A stretch of 64,000 bases of DNA from CAMLHU01 sp049680185 (GCA_049680185.1 JBAUHI010000032.1:6184-70183), one strand, 5' to 3'; positions 48,497-58,108 are shown, numbered from the stretch's first letter. Translations and numbers: made by a program. The notes: generated by a model not told the origin, from the letters alone.

Positions 48497-48810
48497 TCGA
48501 CAATCCGTTCGATGCGGGCCCCGACGAGGCGCTCGGCGCCCTGCTCCGGGAAACGTTGTCGCGGGGCGATGATGCCGTGTTCGTGGCACGCGTCCGTCGC
48601 GACCTGCCCGCGGTGCAGGTGGGCGCGTGGGACCTCCTGGCCCGCTGGATGCGGCCTGGTCTCGTGGCCGCGGCCTTGGTGGCGCTCGCGGCCGGGCTCT
48701 GGTTGTCGCAGGGGGCCACGACTGGGACCGTGTCCTCGGCCGACCTCTTTGCCTCGGCCGACCAGGCGCCGCCTGACGTGCTCCTCACGCTCAGCATGGA
48801 GGGACGATGA
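48493..48810 (+). CDS. Candidate anti-sigma factor, single-pass membrane protein
   Basis: 105 residues after AGGAGG. The N-terminus (DEALGALLRETLSRGDDAVF) is cytoplasmic and helical, one transmembrane segment spans about 60-79, and a short periplasmic tail follows. No zinc motif. The role is inferred from its place right after the sigma factor. Confidence 0.6.
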   Translation: MIDNPFDAGPDEALGALLRETLSRGDDAVFVARVRRDLPAVQVGAWDLLARWMRPGLVAAALVALAAGLWLSQGATTGTVSSADLFASADQAPPDVLLTLSMEGR

Positions 48811-49193
48811 CCGGTACCGAGGGACCGAGGCGGACCTCGCGCCTGGGCGCGGCACTCCTGCTTGCCGCCGTATTCGTGGCGGGGGCCATCGCGGGGGGCG
48901 CTCTCGAGGCGGCGCACACATTGGGGCCGCGGCATCCACCACGTGGACCGGATGGTTTTGTGCGCCACTTGGCCGATGAGCTGACGTTGAGCGCGCCGCA
49001 GCAGGACAGCGTGCGGGCCATCCTGCAGCGCCACAAGCCGCAGATGGACTCCGCATGGGCAGAGATGCGCCCGCGGGTTGAAACTTTGCGGCAGACCATT
49101 CGTTCGGAGATCGCCGCACAGCTCGACAGCACGCAACGGGTGAAGTTCGACGACTTGAACCGCCGGGATGCAGCACGGCGACCGGGACAATGA
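48807..49193 (+). CDS. Spy/CpxP-like periplasmic protein
   Basis: 128 residues with an N-terminal signal or anchor (LGAALLLAAVFVAGAIAGGA). The helical periplasmic part contains two LTxxQ-like motifs: LTLSAPQQDSV and LDSTQRVKF, with charged helices between. This is the Spy/CpxP/heavy-metal-sensor class, which senses or relieves envelope stress. It overlaps both neighbours by 4 bases. Confidence 0.78.
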   Translation: MTGTEGPRRTSRLGAALLLAAVFVAGAIAGGALEAAHTLGPRHPPRGPDGFVRHLADELTLSAPQQDSVRAILQRHKPQMDSAWAEMRPRVETLRQTIRSEIAAQLDSTQRVKFDDLNRRDAARRPGQ

Positions 49194-50491
49194 CCGACGT
49201 GAATCTCAATCGACTCCTCTTCGCTCCGGCGCTCCTGGCCACGCTTGCCGTCCCTGCCGCCGCCCAGCAGCGCAGTGTGACGCTCTCCGAGGCCATCGCG
49301 ATGGCGCAGCGGGTGCAGGTGAACCTTCTGGCCGCACAGGGCGCGGTGCGGACCGCCGCCGCCGCCAAGACCGCCGTGGTAGGCGAGTACCTGCCGAACG
49401 TGAACGCCAATGCATCTGGCAGCCATTCGTACTCGGAGTTCCAGACCGCTGCATCCAGCGGTCAGATCCTCAGCGGCACCAACACCACGGTGAGCACGGG
49501 ACTCTCGGCGAGCATCGATCTCTTCACCGGCTTCCGCCGGGGAGCGGACATGGCGGCTGCGAAGGCGGGGCAACTCTCCGCCGCGGCCGGGGTGGTCAGC
49601 GCCAAGTATGTGGTGGTGGTGAACACCACGGCGGCCTTCATCGCGGCGCTCACCCAACGACAGCTCGTCTCCGTCGACTCCGTGGCGGTGGTGCTGACGC
49701 AGACCGAGCTCAAGGCCGCGACCGACAAGATGCGCGCCGGCGCCGCCACGAAAGGCGACTCGCTCACGGCCATGGTGGCGTTCGGCAACGCGCAGCTCTC
49801 GCTCGTCAACGCCCAGGCTGCCTTGGTGGGCGCCGAGGCGTCGCTCGCCCACATCATCGGACTCGACGGCCAGGCGTCTGCCCAGGATGACTCCGCCTAC
49901 TACCTCGTGATCACCAACGTGGACACCGCTGCCATCCGTCGCGATGCCTTGGCGATGGCCCCTGTCCTCCAGGCGGCGGAGGCCAGCGCCGACGCGGCCC
50001 ACGCCAACTTGCGAGCCGCGAAATCCGGGTATTGGCCGACTTTGTCGGCATCCGCAAACGCGAGTTGGTCAGGGAGCGAAGGCCAGAACTACGAGCTCCT
50101 TCCCAATCGGTCCGTTGGATTGCAGCTGAGCTGGCCGCTCTTCAACCGGTTCACCCGAGAACGGAATATCATCACCAACGAGGTGGCGGCCGAGATCGCC
50201 GACGCCACCGCGATCGATGCCCGCCGCCAGCTCAACGCCTCGCTGACCCAGGCCATCGCCTCCCTGCAAGCGGCCGGGATCAGCATCAGGATCGGCCAGA
50301 TCAGCATTAGTTCGGCCGATGAGGCACTCAGGGTGGTACAAGAGCGCTACCGGGCCGGCGCCGCAACCATCGTGGATGTGATGACCGCCCAAAGTTCGCT
50401 CAACTCCGCACAAGTCACCGTGCTTCAGGCCCGCTTCAGCTATCTCAACGCCAAAGCCGCCCTCGAGGCGCTGATCGGACGGTCGCTGTGA
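49190..50491 (+). CDS. TolC-family outer-membrane efflux protein
   Basis: 433 residues. Signal peptide (ALLATLAVPAAAQQ), then two OEP repeats starting VTLSEAIAMAQRVQVNLLAA and ending EERY-like VQERYRAGAATIVDVMTAQS with LNAKAALEALIG. It supplies the outer-membrane duct for the ABC efflux genes downstream. ATG overlaps the previous stop. Confidence 0.93.
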   Translation: MTDVNLNRLLFAPALLATLAVPAAAQQRSVTLSEAIAMAQRVQVNLLAAQGAVRTAAAAKTAVVGEYLPNVNANASGSHSYSEFQTAASSGQILSGTNTTVSTGLSASIDLFTGFRRGADMAAAKAGQLSAAAGVVSAKYVVVVNTTAAFIAALTQRQLVSVDSVAVVLTQTELKAATDKMRAGAATKGDSLTAMVAFGNAQLSLVNAQAALVGAEASLAHIIGLDGQASAQDDSAYYLVITNVDTAAIRRDALAMAPVLQAAEASADAAHANLRAAKSGYWPTLSASANASWSGSEGQNYELLPNRSVGLQLSWPLFNRFTRERNIITNEVAAEIADATAIDARRQLNASLTQAIASLQAAGISIRIGQISISSADEALRVVQERYRAGAATIVDVMTAQSSLNSAQVTVLQARFSYLNAKAALEALIGRSL

Positions 50492-51243
50492 GCGTTGATA
50501 TCGACACCACCGCCGAACGGATGGCCCGACTCCCGGCCGATGTACCACGCGACGCGGTCATCGTGACCCGGAACCTCCAGCGCGAATACGTGATGGGCAC
50601 CGAGGTCGTCCGGGCGCTCCGTGGCATCGACATGACGATCCGGAAGAACGAGTTCGTGGCCATCATGGGTCCGTCCGGGTCCGGCAAGTCGACGCTGATG
50701 AACATGATCGGCTGCCTGGACACGCCCTCCGCCGGAGAATATTGGCTCAACGGGCACCGCGTCTCCGAACTGGGGGATGACGCCCTGGCACAGATCCGGA
50801 ACAAGGAGATCGGGTTCGTCTTCCAGACCTTCAACCTGCTCCCGCGCGCCACGGCACTCCAGAACGTGGAACTGCCGCTCGTCTACGCCGGGATGGGTGC
50901 CAAGGACCGGAAGGCCCAGGCCAGCGAGGCATTGCGGCGGGTACGCCTGGAGGATCGGATGGGGCACCGACCCAACGAACTGTCCGGCGGCCAGCGCCAG
51001 CGCGTTGCCATCGCGCGCGCGCTGGTCAACGTGCCGTCGATCCTCCTGGCCGATGAACCGACCGGCAACCTCGATTCACAGACGGGCGTCGAGATCATGG
51101 CGCTCTTCAAGGACCTTCACAGCCAGGGCCAGACCATCGTCCTGGTGACCCACGAGCACGATATCGCGGAACAGGCGCTCCGTCAGATCCACATCCTGGA
51201 CGGGCGTGTCAACCGCGACTTTGCCACCGAGAGGCCTTCCTGA
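50488..51243 (+). CDS. MacB/LolD-type ABC ATPase
   Basis: 251 residues from GTG 50488 (GTGA overlap). Walker A GPSGSGKST, Q-loop FVFQTFNLLP, signature LSGGQRQR, Walker B ILLADEPTGNLD and switch VTHEHD are complete. This is the mechanotransmission ATPase class that works with FtsX-like permeases. The ATPase and permease are separate here, whereas they are fused in E. coli MacB. Confidence 0.95.
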   Translation: MSVDIDTTAERMARLPADVPRDAVIVTRNLQREYVMGTEVVRALRGIDMTIRKNEFVAIMGPSGSGKSTLMNMIGCLDTPSAGEYWLNGHRVSELGDDALAQIRNKEIGFVFQTFNLLPRATALQNVELPLVYAGMGAKDRKAQASEALRRVRLEDRMGHRPNELSGGQRQRVAIARALVNVPSILLADEPTGNLDSQTGVEIMALFKDLHSQGQTIVLVTHEHDIAEQALRQIHILDGRVNRDFATERPS

Positions 51244-52841
51244 TGAAGTACACCCGTGTTCTCCTCGTAGCGGCGCTTGCCGCCTCCGCCGGCTGCAAGG
51301 CCAAGCAGGAGGTCCTGGTCTACCAGGCCATTCCCGTGAGCCGGCGCGACATCGTCGTCTCCGCCCAGGCCGCCGGGAGCATCCAGCCCGACACCACGGT
51401 CGACGTCAAGTCGCTCGCCTCGGGCGAAGTGACCAGCATCAAGGTGCAGACCGGCGAAGTGCTCCAGGCCGGCACGTTGATGGTCGAGATCGACCGCCGG
51501 CAGGCCAAGAACGCCGTCGACCAGTCCGAGGCCCAGTACGAGCAGGCGAAGGCCCAGCTCACGGTGGCCGAGGCGGCCAAGCGTCGCGCCGACACGCTCT
51601 TTGCCCAGCAGGCCATGACCGACGCCGACCACGACCAGGCCATCGTCAACTACGCGACCGCCCGGGCCAACCTCGTCACGGCCCGGGTCAACAACGAGAA
51701 CAACATCATCGCGCTCTCGCAGACCGAGGTCCGCGCGCCGATCACCGGGATGGTCATCAGCCAGAACGTCGACCGAGGCAGCATGATCGCGGCCACCGGC
51801 AAGGACGTCAGCGGCGGCACCACGCTCTTCCAGATGGCCAACATGAGCCTGGTGCAGGTCCACACCCTGGTGGACGAGACCGACATCGGCAAGATCCAGG
51901 CAGGTCAGAGCACCACGGTGACCGTCGATGCGTACCCCAACCATCCCTTCGATGGCTACGTGATGAAGATCGAGCCAAGGGACACCGTGTCGCAGAACGT
52001 CACGATGTTCCCGGTGCTGGTGCGGATCGACAACAAGGACGGGATCCTTCGCCCCGGGATGAACGCCGAGGTGGAGATCCACGTCGGGCAGCGCCAGAAC
52101 GTGCTGGCGGCCCCCAACGCCGCACTCCGTACCGACCGTGACTACGTCTCGGCCGCCCAGGTGCTCAACCTTGATCCCGAGACCGTGGCGAACCAACTGG
52201 CGGCCTCCGACAGCGCCAGTCAGGCGGACGCGTCCCAGAGCTCGTCGCTGGGCGCTGCAGGGACGCCAGGCAAGGATCAGGCGGCGGGTGCCCACACGAT
52301 GACCATGTCCAACGGCACCACGATCAAGCTGCCGGACGGTGTCACCGAGCAGCAGGTGAACGCGGCCTTCCAGCACATGCGGCAGGCCTTCCAGGGCGGC
52401 GGCGCGCCCTCCGCTGACGATCGCGCGCTGCTCCAGAAGGTGCGCAGCGCCAACCCGGACATGATGGGGAGCGGGCGTCGTGGCGGCGGGAATCGCGGCG
52501 GTGGCGGAGGCGGCAGCAGCACCGGGGTCGACTCACGGTTGGGCGGGAGCTTCATCGTGTTCGTCAAGCGGGGCGATTCCATCCGGCCGATGCGGGTCAA
52601 GACCGGACTCACCGACCTTGAATACAGCGAAGTGCTCTCGGGGCTCCAGGAAGGGGACTCGGTCCTGGTCTTGCCGAGCGCGAGCCTCGTGCAGAGCCAG
52701 CAGGAGTTCAAGGACCGGATCAACCGCTTTACGGGTGGCGGGAGCGTTCCCGGCATGAAGGCAACGCCGGCCAAGACCGCCACGCCGGCCGCGGGTGGCG
52801 GCGGTGGCGGCGGTGGCGGGAACCGCGGCGGCGGACGGTAG
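51243..52841 (+). CDS. Periplasmic adaptor (MacA/HlyD family) with long Gly-rich region
   Basis: 532 residues, about 150 more than MacA. N-terminal lipoprotein-like signal ends ASAGCK. Lipoyl and hairpin domains: SGEVTSIKVQTGEVLQAGTL and SEAQYEQAKAQLTVAEAAKR; barrel: ITGMVISQNVDRGSMI. From about 310 to 440 there is an extra segment (TMSNGTTIKLPDGVTEQQVN, then a GRRGGGNRGGGGGG stretch) before the membrane-proximal domain, and the C-terminus is again Gly-rich. The insert may extend the adaptor or be flexible filler. Confidence 0.9.
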   Translation: MKYTRVLLVAALAASAGCKAKQEVLVYQAIPVSRRDIVVSAQAAGSIQPDTTVDVKSLASGEVTSIKVQTGEVLQAGTLMVEIDRRQAKNAVDQSEAQYEQAKAQLTVAEAAKRRADTLFAQQAMTDADHDQAIVNYATARANLVTARVNNENNIIALSQTEVRAPITGMVISQNVDRGSMIAATGKDVSGGTTLFQMANMSLVQVHTLVDETDIGKIQAGQSTTVTVDAYPNHPFDGYVMKIEPRDTVSQNVTMFPVLVRIDNKDGILRPGMNAEVEIHVGQRQNVLAAPNAALRTDRDYVSAAQVLNLDPETVANQLAASDSASQADASQSSSLGAAGTPGKDQAAGAHTMTMSNGTTIKLPDGVTEQQVNAAFQHMRQAFQGGGAPSADDRALLQKVRSANPDMMGSGRRGGGNRGGGGGGSSTGVDSRLGGSFIVFVKRGDSIRPMRVKTGLTDLEYSEVLSGLQEGDSVLVLPSASLVQSQQEFKDRINRFTGGGSVPGMKATPAKTATPAAGGGGGGGGGNRGGGR

Positions 52842-52847
52842 CGGCCC

Positions 52848-54059
52848 ATGCTCATCGGCGAGACCGTCACGGTCGCATTCCAGTCGATCCGGGCCAATAA
52901 GCTCCGGGCCGCACTCACGATGCTGGGGATCATCATCGGCGTCGGCGCCGTCATCACGATGGTGGCCCTCGGCTCGGGCGCCCAGAAGTCGGTCGAGGAT
53001 CGGATCAACGCCCTCGGCGCCAACCTGCTCACGGTCTTCGCGGGACAGTCGTTCTCGGGCGGGTTCGCGTCGGCACAGCGAGTGAGCCTCACGACCGACG
53101 ACGCGGCGGCACTCGACAGCAGCGCCACCACGCTCGAAGCCGTGGTGCCGGAGATCTCCAGCAACATGCAGATCAAGTACAGCAGCCAGAACTTCAACCT
53201 GTCGGTGACCGGGACGACGGCCAACTACGTCCAGGCCCACAATTACACGATGCCGTATGGGCGGATGTTCACCCGCGGCGACGACGACGGGCGCCAGCGC
53301 TATGCGGTCCTGGGCGCGTCGCTGCCGGAGGAATGGGGACAGAATCCGACCTCGCTCATCCACCAGATGATCCACATCCGGGGGATCCCCTTCGAGGTCA
53401 TCGGCATCCTGAGCCCCAAGGGGGCCCAGGGATTCAGCAACCCCGATGAACAGATCCTGATCCCGCTCCAGACCGCCAAGTACCGGATCTTCGGGAGCAA
53501 CCGTCTTCGCTCGATCTCGGTGGAGATCAAGGACGGCGTGCCGTCCGAACTCGCCATGGTGGACATCGAGCGCGTGATGCGCCGCAAGCACAAGATCCCG
53601 CCCGGCGCTGATGACGATTTCCAGATCCGTAACCAGTCGGACATCCTGGCCACTCAGCAGCAGGCCACCCAGGTCTTCACCGCACTCCTGGCGAGCATCG
53701 CGGCCGTGAGCCTCCTGGTGGGCGGCATCGGCATCATGAACATCATGCTGGTCTCGGTCACCGAGCGGACCAAGGAGATAGGGATCCGGAAGGCGCTCGG
53801 CGCCTCCCGCGGCACCATCCTATTCCAGTTCCTCATCGAGGCCCTCGTGCTCTGCCTCACCGGCGGCGTGCTGGGCATCCTGCTCGGCGTGGGCGGTGCG
53901 GTGATCCTGGCCAAGATCTTCAGTTGGAACACCCTGATCTCGCCGGTGGCCATCGCCATCGCATTCCTCTTCAGCGGCGCGGTGGGACTCTTCTTCGGAC
54001 TCTGGCCCGCCAAGCGCGCAGCCAGCCTCGATCCGGTGGACGCGCTGCGGTACGAATAA
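52848..54059 (+). CDS. MacB-type ABC permease (FtsX domain)
   Basis: 403 residues. One N-terminal helix (TMLGIIIGVGAVITMVALGS), a periplasmic MacB_PCD domain (about 45-270), and three C-terminal helices with GGIGIMNIMLVSVTERTKEI and GIRKALGASR, the coupling segment. The last residues PVDALRYE are the family end. With 49190, 50488 and 51243 it completes a tripartite pump; antibiotics, peptides or lipoproteins are possible cargo. Confidence 0.95.
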   Translation: MLIGETVTVAFQSIRANKLRAALTMLGIIIGVGAVITMVALGSGAQKSVEDRINALGANLLTVFAGQSFSGGFASAQRVSLTTDDAAALDSSATTLEAVVPEISSNMQIKYSSQNFNLSVTGTTANYVQAHNYTMPYGRMFTRGDDDGRQRYAVLGASLPEEWGQNPTSLIHQMIHIRGIPFEVIGILSPKGAQGFSNPDEQILIPLQTAKYRIFGSNRLRSISVEIKDGVPSELAMVDIERVMRRKHKIPPGADDDFQIRNQSDILATQQQATQVFTALLASIAAVSLLVGGIGIMNIMLVSVTERTKEIGIRKALGASRGTILFQFLIEALVLCLTGGVLGILLGVGGAVILAKIFSWNTLISPVAIAIAFLFSGAVGLFFGLWPAKRAASLDPVDALRYE

Positions 54060-54061
54060 GG

Positions 54062-54256
54062 CGCGAGGAGATAAGAAGAAGAGAAGACGACGAGAAGAGG
54101 GGAACGGGGCTCCGCTCATGGCGGGGCCCCGTTTTCCATGAGGGAATGAGGTGATGCGAGGAAGAGGAGAACGGGACTCCGAGCAAGTTCGGGCCCGTTT
54201 CCCATCGCGCGCTCCCCTCACTTCCCCACCTCGCCTCCTCTTCTCCTCCTCCCTGT
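54062..54256. repeat. Purine-rich inverted repeat with terminator stems
   Basis: The left arm is GAGGAGATAAGAAGAAGAG and more; the right arm near 54230-54253 is CCTCCTCTTCTCCTCCTCCC. A true terminator (54103-54115 with 54121-54133, then TTTT) ends the efflux operon. A second imperfect stem (about 54170-54199) follows. Same purine-arm family as 5001-5243. Confidence 0.85.
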
Positions 54257-54291
54257 CCGATTACCTTCCCGTACCTTCCACCCGCGCCCCC

Positions 54292-56574
54292 ATGCTCCCA
54301 GTCGCACTTCTACTGCAGGTGTCCGCCATGCTTCCTGCCGTGATCCCCGGCAAGGGAGCGCCGGATGTTGCCATCCCCCGGATCGACGCGACGGCGGTGA
54401 TCGACGGGAACCTGGACGAGGTGCCGTGGCAGCAGGCCGCGCGGCTCTCGGGATTCTGGGAGTACCAGCCCGCCGATGGGCGCCCGGCAGGCGAGGAGAC
54501 CGAGGTCCGGGTCTGGTACTCTGCCAACGCCATCTACTTCGGGATCATCGCCCACGACGCGCAACCAGGTGCCATCCGGGCCACCGTGGCCGATCGGGAC
54601 AACATCCAGGGCGATGACAACGTCCGGATCTACCTCGACACGTTCAACGACCACCGGCGGGCCTATTTCTTCGGCGTCAATCCACTCGGCGCCCAGGAGG
54701 ACGGGGTGCGGGCCGAAGGCGGCTCATCGCCCGGGAACATCACCGGCGGCTCGACCGACCTGAACCCCGATTTCCTCTGGGAGTCCAAGGGCCACCTGAC
54801 CCCGGACGGGTACGTGGTGGAGCTCCGCATTCCCTTCAAGAGCCTGCGGTTCCCCGGCGACGATCCGAAGTCGTGGGGGATCCAGGTCATCCGCACCGTC
54901 CAGCGCACCGGCTACCAGGATTCGTGGACGGATCTCCGTCGGGCCAACGCGAGCTTCCTGCTGCAGGACGGCACCTTCACCGGGATCCACGACATCCACC
55001 ACGGCGTCGTGGTGGAGGCCCAGCCGTTCATCACCGGTGCCATGGAGGGCCAGCGGGACACCAGCACCGGTACCTTCGACCGTGGCGGGCTCCGGACCGA
55101 ACTCGGCGCCAACCTCAAGCTGGGATTCAGCAGCTTCTCGGTCGATGCCACCGCGAATCCCGATTTCAGCCAGGTCGAGAGCGATGCCGGACAGGTGACG
55201 CTCAACCAGCGATTCGCACTCTTCTATCCCGAAAAGCGCCCCTTCTTCCTCGAAGGGATCGAACTCTTCGCGACACCGAACCAGTTGGTGTACACCCGCC
55301 AGATCCAGGCTCCGGCTGGCGGGCTCAAGATCGCCGGCAAGGTGGGGCGGTTCACCTTCGCACATCTCACCGCCCTCGATGAGCCGGGCGGCGGCTCTGA
55401 CGACGCGCTCTTCGATGTGGGACGTGTCCGGGCCGATCTCGGCGAGAATTCCAACGCCGGAGTGACCTATACGGACCGGACCGCGGGTTCGCTCTACAGC
55501 CGCGTCGCAGCCGCTGACATCCGCTACGTCTTCGGGAAGCTCTACTACTTCCAATCCCAGATCGGCGCGTCCTGGGTACGCGATTCGACCGGCCAGCGTT
55601 CGAGCCCGATCTGGCAGGAGGAACTCGACCGCACCGGGCGCAAGTGGGGATTCAACTACCAGCTGACCGGCATCGGCCGCGGGTTCGAAGCGCGAGCCGG
55701 CTTCGTGCCGCGCAATAACATCGTCACCGCGCACGGATTCAACCGTTTTACTTGGTACGGCGCGCCCGGCGCATTGATGGAAAGCTTCACGATCTTCTTC
55801 GGGCCGCAGGCGACCTGGGACTATGGCCACTTCGATATGGCGCATCCGATCGAGGGCAGTACCAGCGCCAACATGATGCTTCGGCTCCGAGGCGGCTGGA
55901 ATGTCACGGCGGTCCCGACATACGCATATGTCATCCCCGACTCGACGCTGTATGCTGGCTACGCGGTTGGGCATGGTGGTGGCCCCACGACGCCGTACAC
56001 ACTACCGGGAATGCTCGACGGCTGGACCGGGCAGCTCACCATCGGCACGCCGGTCTTCCAAGGGTTCAACGCCAGTGCGTCGGTATTCCGCGGGAAGGCG
56101 GCGCTCTTCGCCGAGGGGAGCCTCGGGACCGAGACCACGCTGACGGGATCGCTCTCCGTCCGACCGAGCCAGCAGGTGAGGGCCACCGGAAGCCTCATCG
56201 TCGACCGGCTGACGCGTGACCGGACCGGGGAGGAGTTCGCCCGGACCCTGATCCCTCGGCTCGAGTTGACGTTCCAGCCGAGCCGAGCGCTCTTCTTCCG
56301 CGTCGTAGGTGAGTACCGTTCCCAGCGGCTGGCGGCGCTCGAGGACCCCGCCACCGGCGATACGCTGGTCGTCAGTGGCACCCCGGCGACCGCTTCGGAG
56401 AGCAACACGTTCCGGATGGACTGGCTGGCGTCGTACCAGCCGACCCCGGGGACCGTGGCGTTCTTCGGCTATGGATCGAGCCTTGACGCCGGGATCAACA
56501 CGCTGAGCTTCTCGCGACTGGTCCGGCAGAACGACGGATTCTTCGTCAAGTTCGCGTACCTGTTCCGGAAGTGA
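54292..56574 (+). CDS. Outer-membrane protein with CBM9-like N-terminus (DUF5916-like)
   Basis: 760 residues. ATG 54292 begins a signal peptide (LPVALLLQVSAMLPAVIPG). Residues about 25-190 form a CBM9-like sandwich (IDGNLDEVPWQQAARLSGFW, VRVWYSANAIYFGIIAHD). Then comes the DUF5916 signature FALFYPEKRPFFLEGIELF and a large barrel ending FVKFAYLFRK. The family is common in aerobic soil and marine groups and of unknown function. TACCTT boxes at 54262 and 54272 may be -10 elements. The longer frame to 54151 is repeat-derived. Confidence 0.85.
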   Translation: MLPVALLLQVSAMLPAVIPGKGAPDVAIPRIDATAVIDGNLDEVPWQQAARLSGFWEYQPADGRPAGEETEVRVWYSANAIYFGIIAHDAQPGAIRATVADRDNIQGDDNVRIYLDTFNDHRRAYFFGVNPLGAQEDGVRAEGGSSPGNITGGSTDLNPDFLWESKGHLTPDGYVVELRIPFKSLRFPGDDPKSWGIQVIRTVQRTGYQDSWTDLRRANASFLLQDGTFTGIHDIHHGVVVEAQPFITGAMEGQRDTSTGTFDRGGLRTELGANLKLGFSSFSVDATANPDFSQVESDAGQVTLNQRFALFYPEKRPFFLEGIELFATPNQLVYTRQIQAPAGGLKIAGKVGRFTFAHLTALDEPGGGSDDALFDVGRVRADLGENSNAGVTYTDRTAGSLYSRVAAADIRYVFGKLYYFQSQIGASWVRDSTGQRSSPIWQEELDRTGRKWGFNYQLTGIGRGFEARAGFVPRNNIVTAHGFNRFTWYGAPGALMESFTIFFGPQATWDYGHFDMAHPIEGSTSANMMLRLRGGWNVTAVPTYAYVIPDSTLYAGYAVGHGGGPTTPYTLPGMLDGWTGQLTIGTPVFQGFNASASVFRGKAALFAEGSLGTETTLTGSLSVRPSQQVRATGSLIVDRLTRDRTGEEFARTLIPRLELTFQPSRALFFRVVGEYRSQRLAALEDPATGDTLVVSGTPATASESNTFRMDWLASYQPTPGTVAFFGYGSSLDAGINTLSFSRLVRQNDGFFVKFAYLFRK

Positions 56575-56584
56575 GGTAGTGGGT

Positions 56585-56622
56585 CGGATGGGCGGTTGGG
56601 CGGATGGGCGGATGGACAGTGA
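56585..56622. repeat. Single GGATGGGCGG repeat arm
   Basis: GGATGGGCGGTTGGGC followed by GGATGGGCGGATGG, without an inverted partner. It belongs to the family found inside the frame at 10096 and 35281. Confidence 0.75.
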
Positions 56623-56680
56623 GGTGGTGGAACCGTTCGGTGATGGCCAACGTTATCCCGTGTCACCCACCGGAGCCTGA

Positions 56681-57403
56681 ATGACCGCCGTACCCCTCTC
56701 CGAAGCTGCCGCCGACGCGCCTGCCCCACCGGCACCGCACACTGGCGTACGCCGCCACCACTGGCTGGTGCGCCTGACGCATTGGATGAACGCGATCGTG
56801 CTCACAGGGCTGATCGCGAGCGGCCTCCAGATCTACGGCGCGTTCACCCGCTTCGGGCTCAAGGGCGGGATGCGCATCGGCCCCAATCCGTTCGAAGGGT
56901 ATGGCTTCCCGCACTGGATGCGGCTCGGCGGCTGGCTGGCTGGCGGCCTGAATTGGCACTTTGCGCTCGGCTGGTTCTTCCTCTTCTCCGGCCTCGCCTA
57001 CGTCCTGTATCTGGGCATCTCCGGCGAATGGCGATCCCTCCTCTTTCGTCCCCGCGACATCGGCCCAGCGGTCCAGATGCAGCTGTACTATCTGGGCCTC
57101 CGGAAAACGCACCCGCCACAGGGAAAGCACAACGCCCTCCAGAAAGGTGCGTACACGTTCATCGTGGCACTCGGCGCCCTGTCGGCGTTGACCGGCGTCG
57201 CGATCTACAAGCCGGTCCAGTTCCATTGGCTCACGGCACTCTTCGGCGGCTACGAGTTCGCCCGGTACTGGCACTTCGTGGCGGTCTGGGTCTTCGTGGC
57301 CTTCACGCTCACCCACGTGGCCCTCGTCTTCGCCGTCGATCCGGCGTCACTGCGTGCCATGCTCACCGGCTGGTACCGCGGGAGGTTCCCGAATCATGAC
57401 TGA
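56681..57403 (+). CDS. Membrane cytochrome b (hydrogenase/thiosulfate-reductase type)
   Basis: 240 residues, four transmembrane helices with haem-ligating histidines in RLTHWMNAIVLTGLIASGLQ, NWHFALGWFFLFSG, and RYWHFVAVWVFVAFTLTHVA. This is the Ni/Fe-hydrogenase cytochrome b-like family. It overlaps the molybdoenzyme gene by 8 bases. The two should form one membrane-bound redox pair, as in YedYZ-like or sulfite-oxidising systems, linking the cofactor enzyme to quinones. Confidence 0.9.
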   Translation: MTAVPLSEAAADAPAPPAPHTGVRRHHWLVRLTHWMNAIVLTGLIASGLQIYGAFTRFGLKGGMRIGPNPFEGYGFPHWMRLGGWLAGGLNWHFALGWFFLFSGLAYVLYLGISGEWRSLLFRPRDIGPAVQMQLYYLGLRKTHPPQGKHNALQKGAYTFIVALGALSALTGVAIYKPVQFHWLTALFGGYEFARYWHFVAVWVFVAFTLTHVALVFAVDPASLRAMLTGWYRGRFPNHD

Positions 57404-58106
57404 GCCCCTCACTCGACGCGACCTGTTCCGGATGGGCCTCGTGGCGGGCGCAGGCGCGCTCGTGTCCGGCTGCGGATGGGACGGCGGCCCCCTCAAGCCC
57501 GGGCTCGCCGCGATGGCGCGGCTCAACGACCGGGTGGGCGAGGCGCTCATCTCCCCGCACCGCCTGGCCCGGGAGTATCCGGTGTCGGAGCGCTCTGGGA
57601 GCGCATTTCCGATGTACTACGTGAGCGACGAGCTCCCGGTGCTTGCCGACCCCGCAGGGTGGCGCCTCACGGTCGCAGGGCTGGTCGCCAACCCGCTTAC
57701 GCTCACGCTGGCCCAGATCCAGGCCCTCCCGCGGACGACGTACACCGTCAAGCACCATTGCGTGGAAGGGTGGACGGCCATCGCGACATGGACCGGCGTG
57801 CCACTCACGACGATCACCGCGATGGCGGCACCGACGCGAGCGGCCCGGTACGTGCGGTTCGACTCCTTCGATGCCGGGTACTACAACGGCTGGGATCTGC
57901 AGACGGCGATGCATCCGCAGACGATGCTGGCCTACGGGTATAACGACCAGCCACTGAAGCCGGATCACGGCGCACCGCTCCGGCTCTACTCCCCGCTCAA
58001 GCTCGGATACAAGCTGACGAAGTTCGTCACCACGGTGACCTTCACCGCCGATCGCCCCGGAGGCTACTGGGAGGACCAGGGATACCCGTGGCTGGGAGGG
58101 CTGTGA
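57396..58106 (+). CDS. Tat-exported molybdopterin oxidoreductase (sulfite-oxidase fold)
   Basis: 236 residues from ATG 57396. Tat signal LTRRDLFRMGLVAGAGALVS followed by GC, so possibly also a lipoprotein. The SUOX-fold core has the Mo-binding cysteine in VKHHCVEGWTAIATWTGVPL, then RFDSFDAGYYNGWDLQTAMH and HGAPLRLYSPLKLGYKLTKF. The family reduces or oxidises sulfite, methionine sulfoxide or similar. The last residues GYWEDQGYPWLGGL are typical. Partner: the cytochrome b just upstream. Confidence 0.92.
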   Translation: MTEPLTRRDLFRMGLVAGAGALVSGCGWDGGPLKPGLAAMARLNDRVGEALISPHRLAREYPVSERSGSAFPMYYVSDELPVLADPAGWRLTVAGLVANPLTLTLAQIQALPRTTYTVKHHCVEGWTAIATWTGVPLTTITAMAAPTRAARYVRFDSFDAGYYNGWDLQTAMHPQTMLAYGYNDQPLKPDHGAPLRLYSPLKLGYKLTKFVTTVTFTADRPGGYWEDQGYPWLGGL

Positions 58107-58108
58107 TA

